In this document: positions 1-9,150 of the stretch, one piece after another | How positions within the stretch are numbered: the stretch's first letter is position 1 | How the letters are laid out: each line of letters begins with the position of its first letter | Assembly: GCF_002591915.1 (NCBI RefSeq) | Contig: NZ_NIHB01000001.1 | Span: 832,741 to 896,740 of the forward strand | From: Marinicella litoralis | Lineage (GTDB): Bacteria > Pseudomonadota > Gammaproteobacteria > Xanthomonadales > Marinicellaceae | Length of the DNA: 64,000 nt | Direction: 5' to 3' | Position numbers and translations under genes: made by a program | Notes under the pieces: generated by a model | Databases searched by the model: none | Told to the model about the DNA's origin: nothing | The model's input: the letters and a program-made list of their open reading frames with translations, nothing else

Positions 1-516
1 TATCACCCGGGCAGTTTCGGTCCAGAAAACCAAAATCATTGCCATATGCATAGAAAAAATAAAACCTTTCATGGCATAAGCTATGGCCGCTACAAATAAA
101 TAAAAGGGTATGGAGTCAATAACACCCATTAACCAAAGAAGGCTAGAATCAAGCCATGTGTTGTTTTTAAAACCAGCAACGGCCCCTACCAATGTGCCAA
201 GTAAGCTGGCACAAACAGCCACCAACAAACCGACTTCAAAAGCCACTTTGGTGGCATATATGCCACGTGATGCGATGTCCTGTCCAATCGCATTGGTACC
301 AAACCAATGTCTTAATGATGGGCTCTGGTTGAAAAAGTCACTGGTTTCGCTCCAATTTTGTCCCCACAGCCCCAGCCAAACTCCAATCGTTATGAAAAGA
401 AACAACAAAACTATGGTTGCACCCAAAATACCCAATTTATCGCTTATTAATTGCTGCCCGGCACGAAACCACAGATCATGTGAAGGTTGCGCTTTGTATG
501 TAGCCTGATGGTTCAT
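1..516 (-). CDS. ABC peptide transporter permease, OppC/DppC type (partial, 3' end outside window)
   Basis: Second inner-membrane permease of a peptide importer. The first 172 residues are present: a cytoplasmic N-terminus, a first membrane segment around residues 30-55 (ILGATIVLLFLFITIGVWLG), then the OppC-typical HWFGTNAIGQDIASRGIYATK segment, which corresponds to the GTDxxGRDxxSR signature, and further membrane helices. The ATG (514-516) overlaps the TGA of the upstream oppB-like gene by four bases (ATGA), so the two are translationally coupled. The gene continues beyond base 1, where one or two ATPase genes would be expected. Family assignment is firm; the exact substrate (di- or oligopeptide) cannot be told from sequence. 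Confidence 0.85.
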   Translation of the reverse strand, partial: MNHQATYKAQPSHDLWFRAGQQLISDKLGILGATIVLLFLFITIGVWLGLWGQNWSETSDFFNQSPSLRHWFGTNAIGQDIASRGIYATKVAFEVGLLVAVCASLLGTLVGAVAGFKNNTWLDSSLLWLMGVIDSIPFYLFVAAIAYAMKGFIFSMHMAMILVFWTETARVI

Positions 517-1490
517 GTCGAAACTTTGCCCATTCTGGGGTCAAAAACCCTATACAACAACTCGGCCATTATTAGAACCAGTACAAATAAAACAGAAGTT
601 AAGCCAACCACGGCCTTAAGAACGGGTTGGTCACCGGCAATGATGGCGTCATAAGTAACTAAGCCAATGCCAGGAATGCCAAAATAACTTTCGATCAACA
701 GAGAACCACTGATGACAACCAATGGAATGGAAAACATGACGCGAGTGATGATTGGAATCATGGCATTTTTAAGTATGTATTTATACATGACTTGGCTGGG
801 TTTATGACCATATGCTTTGGCTGTAGTTATATAACCTTTATTCAATTCTTCAACCAAGACTGCTCGGTAAAATCGTGTGTTATAACCAACCGCAACAAAA
901 ACTGTCGCCAAGGTAGGGACAGTCACATACGACAGATACCTTACGCCATCAAAATCACCATCGGCTGTAAAGATTTCCCAGCCTCTGACAGGAAACCAGT
1001 CAAGGCCATAACTTGAGGAAAGAGAAATTTGAAAAACAATGATCACCACCAAGAATGAAATACTCATGCCAACGACTGAGAATGTCATGATGGTTTTATC
1101 TCGCCATTGTCCGCGGAACTGAACGGCTTTGATTGCCAGAGCAATTGCCAGTATGTTACCCAATATAAAACCGGGAATCATCAGCAGCAAGGAAACAGGA
1201 ATGGCCAGTTTTAACATGTCAGCAACAGGCTGGTCTTTCATCATTGACATGCCAAAATCCAAAGTAACTAATTCTTGGAGGTAATTAAAATAACGAGTCC
1301 AAAAGGATTGGTCGTATCCCAATAAATGACGAATTTGACTGATGTCCTCAGCCGAGGGGTTTTTGCCAAGCAATTCGAAGGTTAAATCAGGTCCAAAATA
1401 AACCATTAATACAAAAGAAATAAAAGTCACGCCGAGAATCAGCGGAATCCCGCCCAGTAACATTTGGAAAGCGAATTGCCAGTTGTTCAT
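513..1490 (-). CDS. ABC peptide transporter permease, OppB/DppB type
   Basis: First inner-membrane permease of the same importer, 325 residues, close to the usual size. It has the N-terminal membrane helix, a periplasmic stretch with LLGYDQSFWTRYFNYL, the LDFGMSM segment typical of OppB, then five further membrane helices. The EAA loop that contacts the ATPase is at about residues 213-230 (VEELNKGYITTAKAYG). The C-terminus FDPRMGK also fits the family (usual form DPRxR). Its start ATG overlaps the stop of the upstream binding-protein gene (ATGA), and its own stop overlaps the next permease start. Order is binding protein, OppB, OppC on the minus strand. Confidence 0.9.
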   Translation of the reverse strand: MNNWQFAFQMLLGGIPLILGVTFISFVLMVYFGPDLTFELLGKNPSAEDISQIRHLLGYDQSFWTRYFNYLQELVTLDFGMSMMKDQPVADMLKLAIPVSLLLMIPGFILGNILAIALAIKAVQFRGQWRDKTIMTFSVVGMSISFLVVIIVFQISLSSSYGLDWFPVRGWEIFTADGDFDGVRYLSYVTVPTLATVFVAVGYNTRFYRAVLVEELNKGYITTAKAYGHKPSQVMYKYILKNAMIPIITRVMFSIPLVVISGSLLIESYFGIPGIGLVTYDAIIAGDQPVLKAVVGLTSVLFVLVLIMAELLYRVFDPRMGKVST

Positions 1491-3286
1491 TGCTTGATGT
1501 CAACATACCTTAGGTGAAAACCACCGACAATTTCACGGTCTGGAAATGTAATGACGTTTTTATGCCAAAGGTTAATTTTATTTCGGGCCAGACCTGAAAT
1601 AACCACACAATCATCAATGACCATTTGGTTCATTTGTCGGTACAAAGCCGTCCTTTGAGGCGAGGGTAGCATGGTACTGCTTTGTTCGAACAGTTGATCG
1701 AATGCAGGATTTGAATAATTGAAATTATTTGAACCTGGAGTTTGGTTGGGACCATAGAATAATTGCAGGGTGTTTTCAGCATCTGGATAATCTAGTGTCC
1801 ACCCTAAAAAGAAAAATGGACTTTGTCGGTTCTTAATGGCTTTGTTGAATTGACCAAAGCTTGGATAAGGCTTGTATTTGATTAAATTAGAAGGGTAGCC
1901 AATTTTATTGAGAAAGCCCCTCATTTGTTCATAGAATTGTTTTTGTAAAACACTGCCGGTTACATGGTATTCAAACTCAGGTAATGTGTCATTGTTCCAG
2001 CCATGTTCTGCCAATAAGGTTTTGGCGCCTTCTATGTCCAACTCTATTGATTCGGTGCTTAAATTGGGATCAAATTCAGGTACCGATGGGGGGATGATTC
2101 CAGGGAAAACCTGACCTAAACCAAAATAAAAGGCACGGTTTTTTTGTGACCAGTTGTGTGCTTTCCTGATGGCACAACGCAAGGCATGACTGTTTTTATC
2201 ATGTTCTTCATCGCCTCTCATCCCAAAAGTGGGATCATCCATGTTAAAGCCGTGGTAAACAAAACCCGCTTCGGTGCCATATGTGTAGTGATAATTTTTA
2301 CTGATCTGAGGATGAACCAAAATGGGGTCATGTTGTAATATGACGGCATTCTGTTTGTCTTTAGGTACGGTTGTGTATTGAATTTCATTGCCTTTGGTGA
2401 ATGAATGCCACCGCGATGATGATTCATTGATAAAGTGGACTTCAAGCTCATCAATAAATGGTGCATTTTTCCCCTGTAATGATTCTAGGCCATAGGATTT
2501 GTGCTTCGCTGGGTCATACCCTTCAAAATAGATATCAAGCGGTTCAGCTCTGAAATCTTGGTTCTTTATCAGGTAAGCGGTTTCTGAATTGAACGAAGTT
2601 AAAATAAATGGTCCTGAACCAATTGGTTTAGAACCAAATTCTTGGCCCAATGATTCAACCACTTCTCTGGGTGTTATGGCAGAAAATCCCATCGCCAAGG
2701 TGTAAATAAGTTGAGGGTAAGGTTGAGTCAGTTTGATCTGAATGGTGTAATCATCAAGTGCTTTTAGTCCTTCTATGACTTGGTCATAATTGGCGCCGTC
2801 TGCTTTCCACTGATCAATGCCCAGAATTTTTCCTTGCCATAACCAAGCACCTGTACCTCCGTTGGCAGGATCAAATGAACGTTTTATAGAATAAACAAAA
2901 TCTTTCGCTTTGACTTCTCGCCCTAGCCCACCTGCAAAAGAAGCATGCGGCGTGAAATAGACATTCGGTTTGATTTCAATGGTATAGGTCAATCCATCGT
3001 CACTGATAGTAGGCATTTGTGTTGCCAAATTTGGTTTTAATTCATAAGGTCTTTTGAGGTATTTATATGCATACAAGGTGTCAAATATATTAACAGCCAT
3101 CAGGTTACTGTAAATTGTTGAGGCTTTGATAGGGTCTAAACTGGTGGGTTTTCCATCTTCAGAGTGGCGATAAATTTTCTTGTCAACTTGCGCCTCATGG
3201 TTCATGTTTCCATCATTATTATCCTGTTGTTGGCAAGCTGACAACAACCCAAGAAATAAAAACAGTAACAGTTGATTTAACTTCAT
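1487..3286 (-). CDS. Peptide ABC transporter substrate-binding lipoprotein (family 5, OppA/DppA-like)
   Basis: Periplasmic peptide-binding protein of about 600 residues. I chose the ATG at 3286 rather than the longer reading from 3316, because it starts a clean lipoprotein signal (MKLNQLLLFLFLGLLSAC) whose lipobox LSAC gives lipid anchoring at the cysteine. The family-5 hallmarks are present: an early SLDPIKAST segment, KAKDFVYSIKRSFDP, and PIGSGPF in the middle. It is first in the operon with the two permease genes. The intergenic space to the divergent DUF962 gene is short (about 70 bases) and must carry both promoters. Substrate specificity is not deducible. Confidence 0.9.
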   Translation of the reverse strand: MKLNQLLLFLFLGLLSACQQQDNNDGNMNHEAQVDKKIYRHSEDGKPTSLDPIKASTIYSNLMAVNIFDTLYAYKYLKRPYELKPNLATQMPTISDDGLTYTIEIKPNVYFTPHASFAGGLGREVKAKDFVYSIKRSFDPANGGTGAWLWQGKILGIDQWKADGANYDQVIEGLKALDDYTIQIKLTQPYPQLIYTLAMGFSAITPREVVESLGQEFGSKPIGSGPFILTSFNSETAYLIKNQDFRAEPLDIYFEGYDPAKHKSYGLESLQGKNAPFIDELEVHFINESSSRWHSFTKGNEIQYTTVPKDKQNAVILQHDPILVHPQISKNYHYTYGTEAGFVYHGFNMDDPTFGMRGDEEHDKNSHALRCAIRKAHNWSQKNRAFYFGLGQVFPGIIPPSVPEFDPNLSTESIELDIEGAKTLLAEHGWNNDTLPEFEYHVTGSVLQKQFYEQMRGFLNKIGYPSNLIKYKPYPSFGQFNKAIKNRQSPFFFLGWTLDYPDAENTLQLFYGPNQTPGSNNFNYSNPAFDQLFEQSSTMLPSPQRTALYRQMNQMVIDDCVVISGLARNKINLWHKNVITFPDREIVGGFHLRYVDIKQ

Positions 3287-3355
3287 CAGATAAGGTGCTT
3301 TGAATAGACAGATCAAAGATTATAACCTTTCAATTTGATATGGTAAACTGATGAA

Positions 3356-3670
3356 ATGACAGATCAACCTCAAAAATTCGAATCATTCAAAGCGTTTTAT
3401 CCTTTTTATTTGGCTGAGCACCAAAATAAAATCAGCCGCAGATTGCATGTCACAGGATCAATATTGGTGTTGCTGGTTTTGGCCTTTTCACTCATCAGTC
3501 AAAGCTGGGGATTGCTGATATTGTTGCCCATTATTGGTTATGGGTTTGCTTGGGTGGGGCATTTTTTCTTTGAAAAAAACAAACCAGCCACCTTTAAATA
3601 TCCACTATACAGTTTTGTCGGTGATTGGGTGATGTTGTGGCAAGTCCTTACAGGCAAGCTTAAACTTTGA
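3356..3670 (+). CDS. DUF962/Mpo1-like small membrane protein
   Basis: A 104-residue membrane protein that matches the DUF962 (YGL010w/Mpo1-like) family. Visible features are an N-terminal FKAFYPFYLAEHQNKISRRLHVTGS segment with the family's conserved histidines (H22, H31), two hydrophobic helices (about residues 33-50 and 52-70), and the WVGHFFFEKNKPATFKYPLYS block with another conserved histidine. Yeast Mpo1 is an Fe-dependent dioxygenase acting on 2-hydroxy fatty acids; whether the bacterial protein does the same is not known. The end overlaps the convergent prmC gene by 11 bases. Confidence 0.8.
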   Translation: MTDQPQKFESFKAFYPFYLAEHQNKISRRLHVTGSILVLLVLAFSLISQSWGLLILLPIIGYGFAWVGHFFFEKNKPATFKYPLYSFVGDWVMLWQVLTGKLKL

Positions 3671-4490
3671 GGTAAGCCCAAGTGACTCGATTGTGTTGCA
3701 ACAGGTCTTTTTGTGTTGAGGTATTAACCAAACCAGCATTTTCCAATATTTTTGTAACCGATTCAGCTTGTTGCCAACCATGTTCAAACATCAAAACACC
3801 GCCTGGTTTAAGGAATTGGCTGGCGGCCAGACTGATTTTTTTGAAGTCTGACAAGCCATGGTCTGATGCCACCAGCGCACTCAAGGGTTCATACGACAAG
3901 TTGACTAGGTGTTCGTCCTCCGAATCAATATAAGGTGGATTGCTGACAATGAGGTCAAAGCAATCGGCATTGATGTCGTCGAACCAATTTGATTGAATGA
4001 ATGTTACATTATTAATTTGGTTTGATTTTGCATTCAGTGCTGCCACCTTTAAAGCTGCTGCGGATTGGTCGGATGCGGTGATTTCAGCATCGGGATAAAG
4101 CGTGGCCAAAGACAAAGCTATGGCGCCACTGCCTGTACCCAGGTCTAGAATTTTTGCGGGTGACAAGTCAAGTTGTTCTATGACCTCAATCAATAATTCA
4201 GTTTCCGGGCGGGGGATCAAAGTGTGTTGATTGACATGTAGACGCAATGTCCAAAAATCTTTATTTCCAGTAATATAAGCCAGTGGTTTGCCAGCTTTGA
4301 GTTCTTCAACCCACAGGTCTAACTGATGGATTTGCTTTGCTGTCAGTAGGTGTTCTTGATGGGCATACAACCAAGCCGTGTTTATGGATAACAAGTGACA
4401 CAACAACAAATTGATGTCGTTTTGATCAAATTGAGTGACTTGGTTTAAATGGTTTGATTGGTTTTTGATCCAATCATGGATACTGGTCAA
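3660..4490 (-). CDS. prmC: Peptide chain release factor N5-glutamine methyltransferase PrmC
   Basis: Methylates the glutamine of the GGQ motif in release factors RF1 and RF2, using S-adenosylmethionine. The protein is 276 residues, the usual length. The N-terminal helical domain includes LIPRPETELLIE at about residue 90. The SAM-binding motif ILDLGTGSGAIALSLA and the catalytic NPPY (VSNPPYIDSEDEHL) follow. The start used is a TTG, since no better in-frame ATG lies nearby and the N-terminus aligns in length with the family. It follows the small membrane protein of the ECF cluster by 8 bases, so it is probably read through from that cluster. prfA and hemA, common neighbours elsewhere, are not here. 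Confidence 0.92.
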   Translation of the reverse strand: MTSIHDWIKNQSNHLNQVTQFDQNDINLLLCHLLSINTAWLYAHQEHLLTAKQIHQLDLWVEELKAGKPLAYITGNKDFWTLRLHVNQHTLIPRPETELLIEVIEQLDLSPAKILDLGTGSGAIALSLATLYPDAEITASDQSAAALKVAALNAKSNQINNVTFIQSNWFDDINADCFDLIVSNPPYIDSEDEHLVNLSYEPLSALVASDHGLSDFKKISLAASQFLKPGGVLMFEHGWQQAESVTKILENAGLVNTSTQKDLLQHNRVTWAYLKV

Positions 4491-4498
4491 TGGGTTGA

Positions 4499-4984
4499 TT
4501 ATCCAAAATTGCCATCAAACAGTGAATCATTGGGTTTCTCACCGCCGTCAAAATCACTTTTATTCAATACATCGGCTTTGTTTTCAAAGTGATTATTACT
4601 GATCACATCATTGGTGATGTTGTTTTGAATGGGTTGCAAGTTTGTTTGATCTTGCTTGAATTCTGGCATGGCCACGACAAAAGCAACAGCAAGGGCGCCA
4701 GTTGCGACAGCTGTTTTTAACGGGCTGTCCATTCCCAGAAAACTGAACCATGGTTGCTGTGATTTCTGTACAGATTCGGCCACAATGTCTGACCACTGTT
4801 TCAAATCAATTGCCATTTTCATTCCTTGAGCAGCAGCATAATCATTGATTAATCCTTCTGCTTTAATCAACCGATTTGAAGATGCTGGTAAAGCATTCAG
4901 ACACTCATCGACATCACCGCTTGCTTGGTTTAACTTGGTGCTGTTGGTAAATATTTCAGCCAATTGTTTTTCAGTTAATTTCAT
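4499..4984 (-). CDS. Small single-pass membrane protein, probable anti-sigma-like partner of the adjacent ECF factor
   Basis: A 161-residue protein I do not recognise by family. It has an acidic/helical N-terminal part (about residues 1-85), one hydrophobic helix (about residues 88-106, LKTAVATGALAVAFVVAMPEF) and a hydrophilic, Asn/Asp-rich C-terminal tail ending in GNFG. That topology, with the start ATG overlapping the sigma gene by 14 bases, is what anti-sigma factors or DUF3379-like partners look like. No zinc-binding HxxxCxxC motif is visible, so it is not a ZAS-type anti-sigma. The role is inferred from position and shape only. Confidence 0.65.
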   Translation of the reverse strand: MKLTEKQLAEIFTNSTKLNQASGDVDECLNALPASSNRLIKAEGLINDYAAAQGMKMAIDLKQWSDIVAESVQKSQQPWFSFLGMDSPLKTAVATGALAVAFVVAMPEFKQDQTNLQPIQNNITNDVISNNHFENKADVLNKSDFDGGEKPNDSLFDGNFG

Positions 4985-5519
4985 AATCAATGTTCATTAA
5001 TTTTAATTTTTCTTTCAATGCTGCCATTGAGCGTTTTGACAAGTTCTCTGCTTTGTAATAAGGCCAACCTGTCAATTCCACCATTTCTTTTACAGAATAC
5101 CCTTGTAGCCTCATTTTTATAGCAATCCTACGACTTTCAGGCAGTGATTCAATGGCTTGCAGTACTTTCATTTGCGTTTCATTGTCAATCAATTGTTGGT
5201 CAGGTTCAGACTCCTGACTGATTAAATCTGCTCGATAATGTTGTTCTTCATTTTGTTGATCAGGGAGTGGAATGTCATTCAAATGCCTGTTCTGCTTCCT
5301 GGCCAAATCAACAATGACATTAGCCGTTGTTCTGTATATATAAGACGAAAGGTTTTCAATTTGTCGGTCACTTTCTAAAACTTTAAATAATCGAATCGAA
5401 ACTTCTTGAAACACATCATCGGCTGTTATGCCTGAAATTTGAATCTTTTTACTGTATACAGCCTTTTCAATTAAGTGCTGATGCTGTAAAAATATTTGAT
5501 CAAGTTTTCGTTTCTTCAT
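4971..5519 (-). CDS. ECF-type RNA polymerase sigma factor (first of two in the window)
   Basis: A sigma-70 family factor of about 182 residues. Region 2 covers the first 90 residues (DDVFQEVSIRLFKVL, then SSYIYRTTANVIVDLARK, the promoter-melting helix). Region 4 is at about residues 115-175 (LPESRRIAIKMRLQGYSVKEM followed by a helix-turn-helix). The ATG at 5519 is preferred over an upstream TTG at 5531, which lies inside the stop region of the ankyrin gene. The stop overlaps the next gene. Its sequence differs from the second ECF factor at 13.4-13.9 kb, so the two control separate regulons. The intervening acidic QQNEEQHYRADLISQESEPDQ linker is long for the family. Confidence 0.85.
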   Translation of the reverse strand: MKKRKLDQIFLQHQHLIEKAVYSKKIQISGITADDVFQEVSIRLFKVLESDRQIENLSSYIYRTTANVIVDLARKQNRHLNDIPLPDQQNEEQHYRADLISQESEPDQQLIDNETQMKVLQAIESLPESRRIAIKMRLQGYSVKEMVELTGWPYYKAENLSKRSMAALKEKLKLMNIDYEIN

Positions 5520-5524
5520 CTCAT

Positions 5525-7069
5525 TTACCAAGCTTCAAGAAATGAAAGAATAACCCCTTTGGTGTTCAGTAAACCATGCTGTTTTGCATATTGAATGGCT
5601 GTGAAACCTTGGTGGTTCACTATTTTGGGATTGACACCTGACTTCAAAAACTCATGTGCGATGGTGGCGAGTTGACTGTCATCTGCGGCATAATTTTTGG
5701 CTTTATTGGCACCGCACAATATGTGTAAACAGGTATTGCCTTGTTTATTCACTTTATTGATATCTAAGCCATTTTGTATGATAAGTCTGGTGGTGTTTTT
5801 GGCTTTGGCTGTGTTGCTGTAATATTCGGCAGCAATTGCAATGTGGTGGTATAAATTCATGCCATTCAAATCCAAAGTTTCAACACTGGCGCCGGCATCT
5901 AGCAGCATACTGACACAGGCTTCATTCCATTGAGAAGCGGCCAAGGAAATGTACGGGTAATCTCCAGGGCCAGTCCCATTTGGATTGGCATTGTTTTCTA
6001 ACAACAAGCCAGCCACTGATCGAGAATTGCTGATGATTGCACTTGATAAGGGGGTACTGCCGTTATTGGACTGGTGTTCAATATTGGCATTGTTCTGAAT
6101 TAAATAGGATGCCACCGCTCGCAAGCCTCTGCCAGCTGCATGAATCAATGCTGTACATCCTTTGTGATCGACCAAATCAACGGGCACACCATTGACTTTG
6201 ATTTTGTTGAGTTTGCCCAAGTTACCTTCAGATACTGCGATGAACCAACTATGATCATACGCTCCTACTGGTTGGTTAGGTGTTGATTTTTCATGGCTGG
6301 GTTCTTTGGCTGTTTCCTTGGTTTTGGATTGCTCATCTGGTTCCATACTGAACATCGGTAATTCCATTTGTTTATCCGCTTCAATTTTGGCAGCGAACAT
6401 TTTGTGAATAAGTGGGTGTTTGTTTTCTGCCACAGAGTGCGCAGATTTCCCTGCATGGTTTTTTTGACAACAATCTATGTCATGTTCAAGCAGTGTTTTA
6501 ATTAATTTTGTACTGGGATTTTTTGTTTGTACTGCAATCAATAAAGCATTGTCACCTTGGGCATTTTGGTGGTGAATATCAAGATCAAACTTAAGTAAAT
6601 AATCAACGATGTGTGTAGATTGGCTGATGATGGCGTCTAAAAAGGCATTCATTCCCATCTGGTCTTGATTGCTTAAACTGCTTGGTTCGGATAACAGGTA
6701 TTTTACTTTTTTCTCATGGCCTAATAAGCAAGCCGTCATCAATGCAGTCCTGCCATTTTTATCAACCACTGCTAAATCACCGGTGTGAGCAAAAATCAAT
6801 TCAATGCCAGTGGTTAAATCTTTGTTGTACTGAGTGGCTGCAATCAATGGAGGGTTGTCACTTTTGATTGGAACGGTGTTATTTTGTAACAGATACCTGG
6901 CAATCTTCCAGCGGCCATTTCTCAGTGCTACATTTAATGGTAAAAATTCAGGGTGATTGACATCATCGATATCGATGCCAGATTCAAGGTGTTTCTCCAG
7001 GTAGTCTAATTGCCCTTGACGACAGCATTGAAGGATTTTTTTTGCTGATTCTGATAGTGGTTGATTCAC
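5525..7069 (-). CDS. Ankyrin-repeat protein
   Basis: A 514-residue soluble protein made of ankyrin repeats in two blocks. The N-terminal block (about residues 1-225) and C-terminal block (about residues 270-510) contain recurrent units such as GRTALMTACLLGHEKKVKYLL, GDNALLIAVQTKNPSTKLIKTLLE and GSTPLSSAIISNSRSVAGLLLENNANPNG. A charged, low-complexity linker (about residues 230-265) joins them. No signal peptide or membrane helix is seen, so it is probably cytoplasmic. The predicted start is a GTG. It is directly upstream of the ECF sigma gene (6-base gap to its ATG), which suggests a protein-protein scaffold that acts on the sigma/anti-sigma pair; that is inference. Confidence 0.85.
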   Translation of the reverse strand: MNQPLSESAKKILQCCRQGQLDYLEKHLESGIDIDDVNHPEFLPLNVALRNGRWKIARYLLQNNTVPIKSDNPPLIAATQYNKDLTTGIELIFAHTGDLAVVDKNGRTALMTACLLGHEKKVKYLLSEPSSLSNQDQMGMNAFLDAIISQSTHIVDYLLKFDLDIHHQNAQGDNALLIAVQTKNPSTKLIKTLLEHDIDCCQKNHAGKSAHSVAENKHPLIHKMFAAKIEADKQMELPMFSMEPDEQSKTKETAKEPSHEKSTPNQPVGAYDHSWFIAVSEGNLGKLNKIKVNGVPVDLVDHKGCTALIHAAGRGLRAVASYLIQNNANIEHQSNNGSTPLSSAIISNSRSVAGLLLENNANPNGTGPGDYPYISLAASQWNEACVSMLLDAGASVETLDLNGMNLYHHIAIAAEYYSNTAKAKNTTRLIIQNGLDINKVNKQGNTCLHILCGANKAKNYAADDSQLATIAHEFLKSGVNPKIVNHQGFTAIQYAKQHGLLNTKGVILSFLEAW

Positions 7070-7148
7070 TTGTTTAATCCGTTATAGACGTGTGTCAGGT
7101 GTGCGCATTATTTTGAGACCTTTTAAAGTTGTGTCAACTCAAAATCAT

Positions 7149-8438
7149 TTAAAATGTTAATTTAGCAGATAACCCAGTCGTTTTATTGCGTTTAATTTCT
7201 ATCTTCCAATTATACAGGTCGCACAGGCGTTTGACGATAGCTAATCCTAGCCCCGATCCTTTGCTGTTGGATTTGCCGGCTCGATAATGGCGGTCAAACA
7301 ATTTTGGAAGTTCAGATTCAGTGACGCCGACACCTTCGTCTTCAACAATGATGTGGTCTTTGTTGAGTATGATATGCACTGTTCCTTCAGTGGTGTATTT
7401 AATGGCATTGCCAATTAAATTACTCAATACCACAGACACCACAGATTCTGGTGCTTTGACTTGTAGCCATTCATTCTCGGTGATTTTGGTTTTGACTGGT
7501 TTGAGTTTTAATGTGGGTTCAAATCCAGCCACTATGTTACGAATGATTAATCCGGGTTGCGTGCGTTCATGTCCTTTGTGTTCTTTGCGTTCTTCTCTGG
7601 CTAGTAGCAGTAAGGTTTCGGTTAATTCTGAGGACTGTTTGGTGGCACGTTCAATTCGATTGATGCGATCAAGTTCCTTGGGTGTGATGTTCGGATTAGA
7701 TTTAATCAGTTCTACTGTGCTGCGTATAACCGTTAAAGGCGTTCTTAATTCATGGCTGACATCGGCATTGAATTCTTTGTCACGGATGACATAATCGGTT
7801 AATTTTTGGGCGTATGCATCCAGCGCGGTAGCAATCTTACCCACTTCATCCTCATGAAAATGTGGGGCCAATGGTTCAAGGTGGGTGTCAGCCGTCAAGT
7901 GTTCTAACATGGATGCCAACTTACTCAGCGGTTTCAATGCCTTTTTTGACACATAAATCGCCAATAAATACGCCAATAATAAAAACACCAAGAACATGGC
8001 ACCAAAAGCAATCAATAAAGACTGGTTGTTTTGCCCCATGTGGCTGATGTCATATTTGATATACCCCCACACCGGTTGCTCTTCGATTTTATGGCTCTTA
8101 TTAACTGCGACAATAAATTTTTTACTGTCTTCCGTTAATATATGGGTGCCTTCTGACAATTCAGAATAATGCAACGGTAAGTCTAAGTGAAAATTATCTG
8201 GGGTGGTGATGATGCCAACCACATTGGTTGAGATCGGCTCTTCTCGGATGACATTGGGGTTGGAGCTGACTCTGAGCATGTAACTGTCCAGGTCCTCTTG
8301 AATGGTCTGGGCAATTAAATCTGTTTGTAAACTCTGCCGAATGCTCAGTGAGCTGATCGCAAATAGTGTCGTTAAGATGGTACTAAAAGCCAGAAATCCG
8401 ATGATTATCCGGCTTTTAATGCTACTCCGAAAGTTCAT
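7149..8438 (-). CDS. Sensor histidine kinase (EnvZ/PhoQ-like two-component sensor)
   Basis: Membrane sensor kinase of about 429 residues from the ATG at 8438, which lies 17 bases inside the end of the response-regulator gene. Order of parts: membrane helix 1 (about residues 10-32), a periplasmic domain of roughly 105 residues, membrane helix 2 (about residues 138-162), HAMP, HisKA with the phospho-acceptor histidine at about residue 229 (FNADVSHELRTPL), and HATPase_c with N box (NLIGNAIKYT), G1 (DEGVGV) and G2 (GSGLGLAIVKRL). The periplasmic part is not recognised, so the signal is unknown. It is co-transcribed with the regulator upstream. Confidence 0.92.
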   Translation of the reverse strand: MNFRSSIKSRIIIGFLAFSTILTTLFAISSLSIRQSLQTDLIAQTIQEDLDSYMLRVSSNPNVIREEPISTNVVGIITTPDNFHLDLPLHYSELSEGTHILTEDSKKFIVAVNKSHKIEEQPVWGYIKYDISHMGQNNQSLLIAFGAMFLVFLLLAYLLAIYVSKKALKPLSKLASMLEHLTADTHLEPLAPHFHEDEVGKIATALDAYAQKLTDYVIRDKEFNADVSHELRTPLTVIRSTVELIKSNPNITPKELDRINRIERATKQSSELTETLLLLAREERKEHKGHERTQPGLIIRNIVAGFEPTLKLKPVKTKITENEWLQVKAPESVVSVVLSNLIGNAIKYTTEGTVHIILNKDHIIVEDEGVGVTESELPKLFDRHYRAGKSNSKGSGLGLAIVKRLCDLYNWKIEIKRNKTTGLSAKLTF

Positions 8439-9108
8439 CCGGATCAGAGATGTGGTATCCAATGCCATGTCTGGTATGGATGAGGTTTTTTTCAAATGGT
8501 TTGTCTATGGTGGTTCTTAAACCGTGGATATGTACCCTCAATGAATCAGAATCAGGCATTTCTTCGCCCCAAACTTTGACTTCCAGTTCTTCTCGTGGAA
8601 CCACATATGGACTGGCTTCCATCAAAATTTGTAATAGTTTTAATCCTGTAGGGTTCATTTTTATTGGTTTGCTGGCACGTTTAACAGTTAAGCTGTTTAA
8701 ATTGTACTCTAAATCTGCAACGGTCAGGATTCTGTTTAGGTTCTGCTTTTTGCGATTGCCTAACACCGTTACTCTGGCTTCTAATTCCTGCAAAGCAAAA
8801 GGTTTAACCATGTAATCATCAGCACCAAATTCAAAACCTTCCAGTTTTTGTTCCAAGGTGTCTCGGGCAGTTAACATGATGATTGGTGTGTTCTTTTTGG
8901 CATCTTTGCGTAATTTTTTACATAGGTCCAGACCATCCATACCAGGTAACATCAAATCGAGTATGATGACATCAAAATCATTGGTAACTGCAAGGTGTAA
9001 ACCAGTAATGCCATCACCGGCATAATCAACAATGTGGTCCCTGTCTTCAAAATAATCAACTATATTAGCCGCAATATCCGTGTTGTCTTCTACTACAAGT
9101 ATTTTCAT
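8422..9108 (-). CDS. OmpR/PhoP-family response regulator
   Basis: A 228-residue DNA-binding response regulator. The start at 9108 is chosen because MKILVVEDN is the canonical receiver start; the longer reading from 9165 would include the leader. Receiver acidic residues are E7/D8, the phospho-acceptor is D51 (VIILDLMLPGMDG), then T and K (IIMLTARD; DYMVKPF). The C-terminal winged helix ends in VHIHGLRTTIDKPFEKNLIHTRHGIGYHI. It precedes and overlaps the sensor kinase gene. The upstream region contains a terminator hairpin and three TTAA sites at 11-bp spacing, consistent with autoregulation. Confidence 0.93.
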   Translation of the reverse strand: MKILVVEDNTDIAANIVDYFEDRDHIVDYAGDGITGLHLAVTNDFDVIILDLMLPGMDGLDLCKKLRKDAKKNTPIIMLTARDTLEQKLEGFEFGADDYMVKPFALQELEARVTVLGNRKKQNLNRILTVADLEYNLNSLTVKRASKPIKMNPTGLKLLQILMEASPYVVPREELEVKVWGEEMPDSDSLRVHIHGLRTTIDKPFEKNLIHTRHGIGYHISDPDELSE

Positions 9109-9150
9109 AATTATATGATCTCTTTGGGTGTCGTTTTTTGTTGTGAGTGG

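Noticed and set aside
110..508. 132-codon plus-strand frame at the left edge
   Set aside because: Antisense shadow of the oppC-like gene, which has clear family motifs on the minus strand.
8450..8815. 121-codon plus-strand frame
   Set aside because: Shadow of the response-regulator DNA-binding domain; no ribosome site and no domain.
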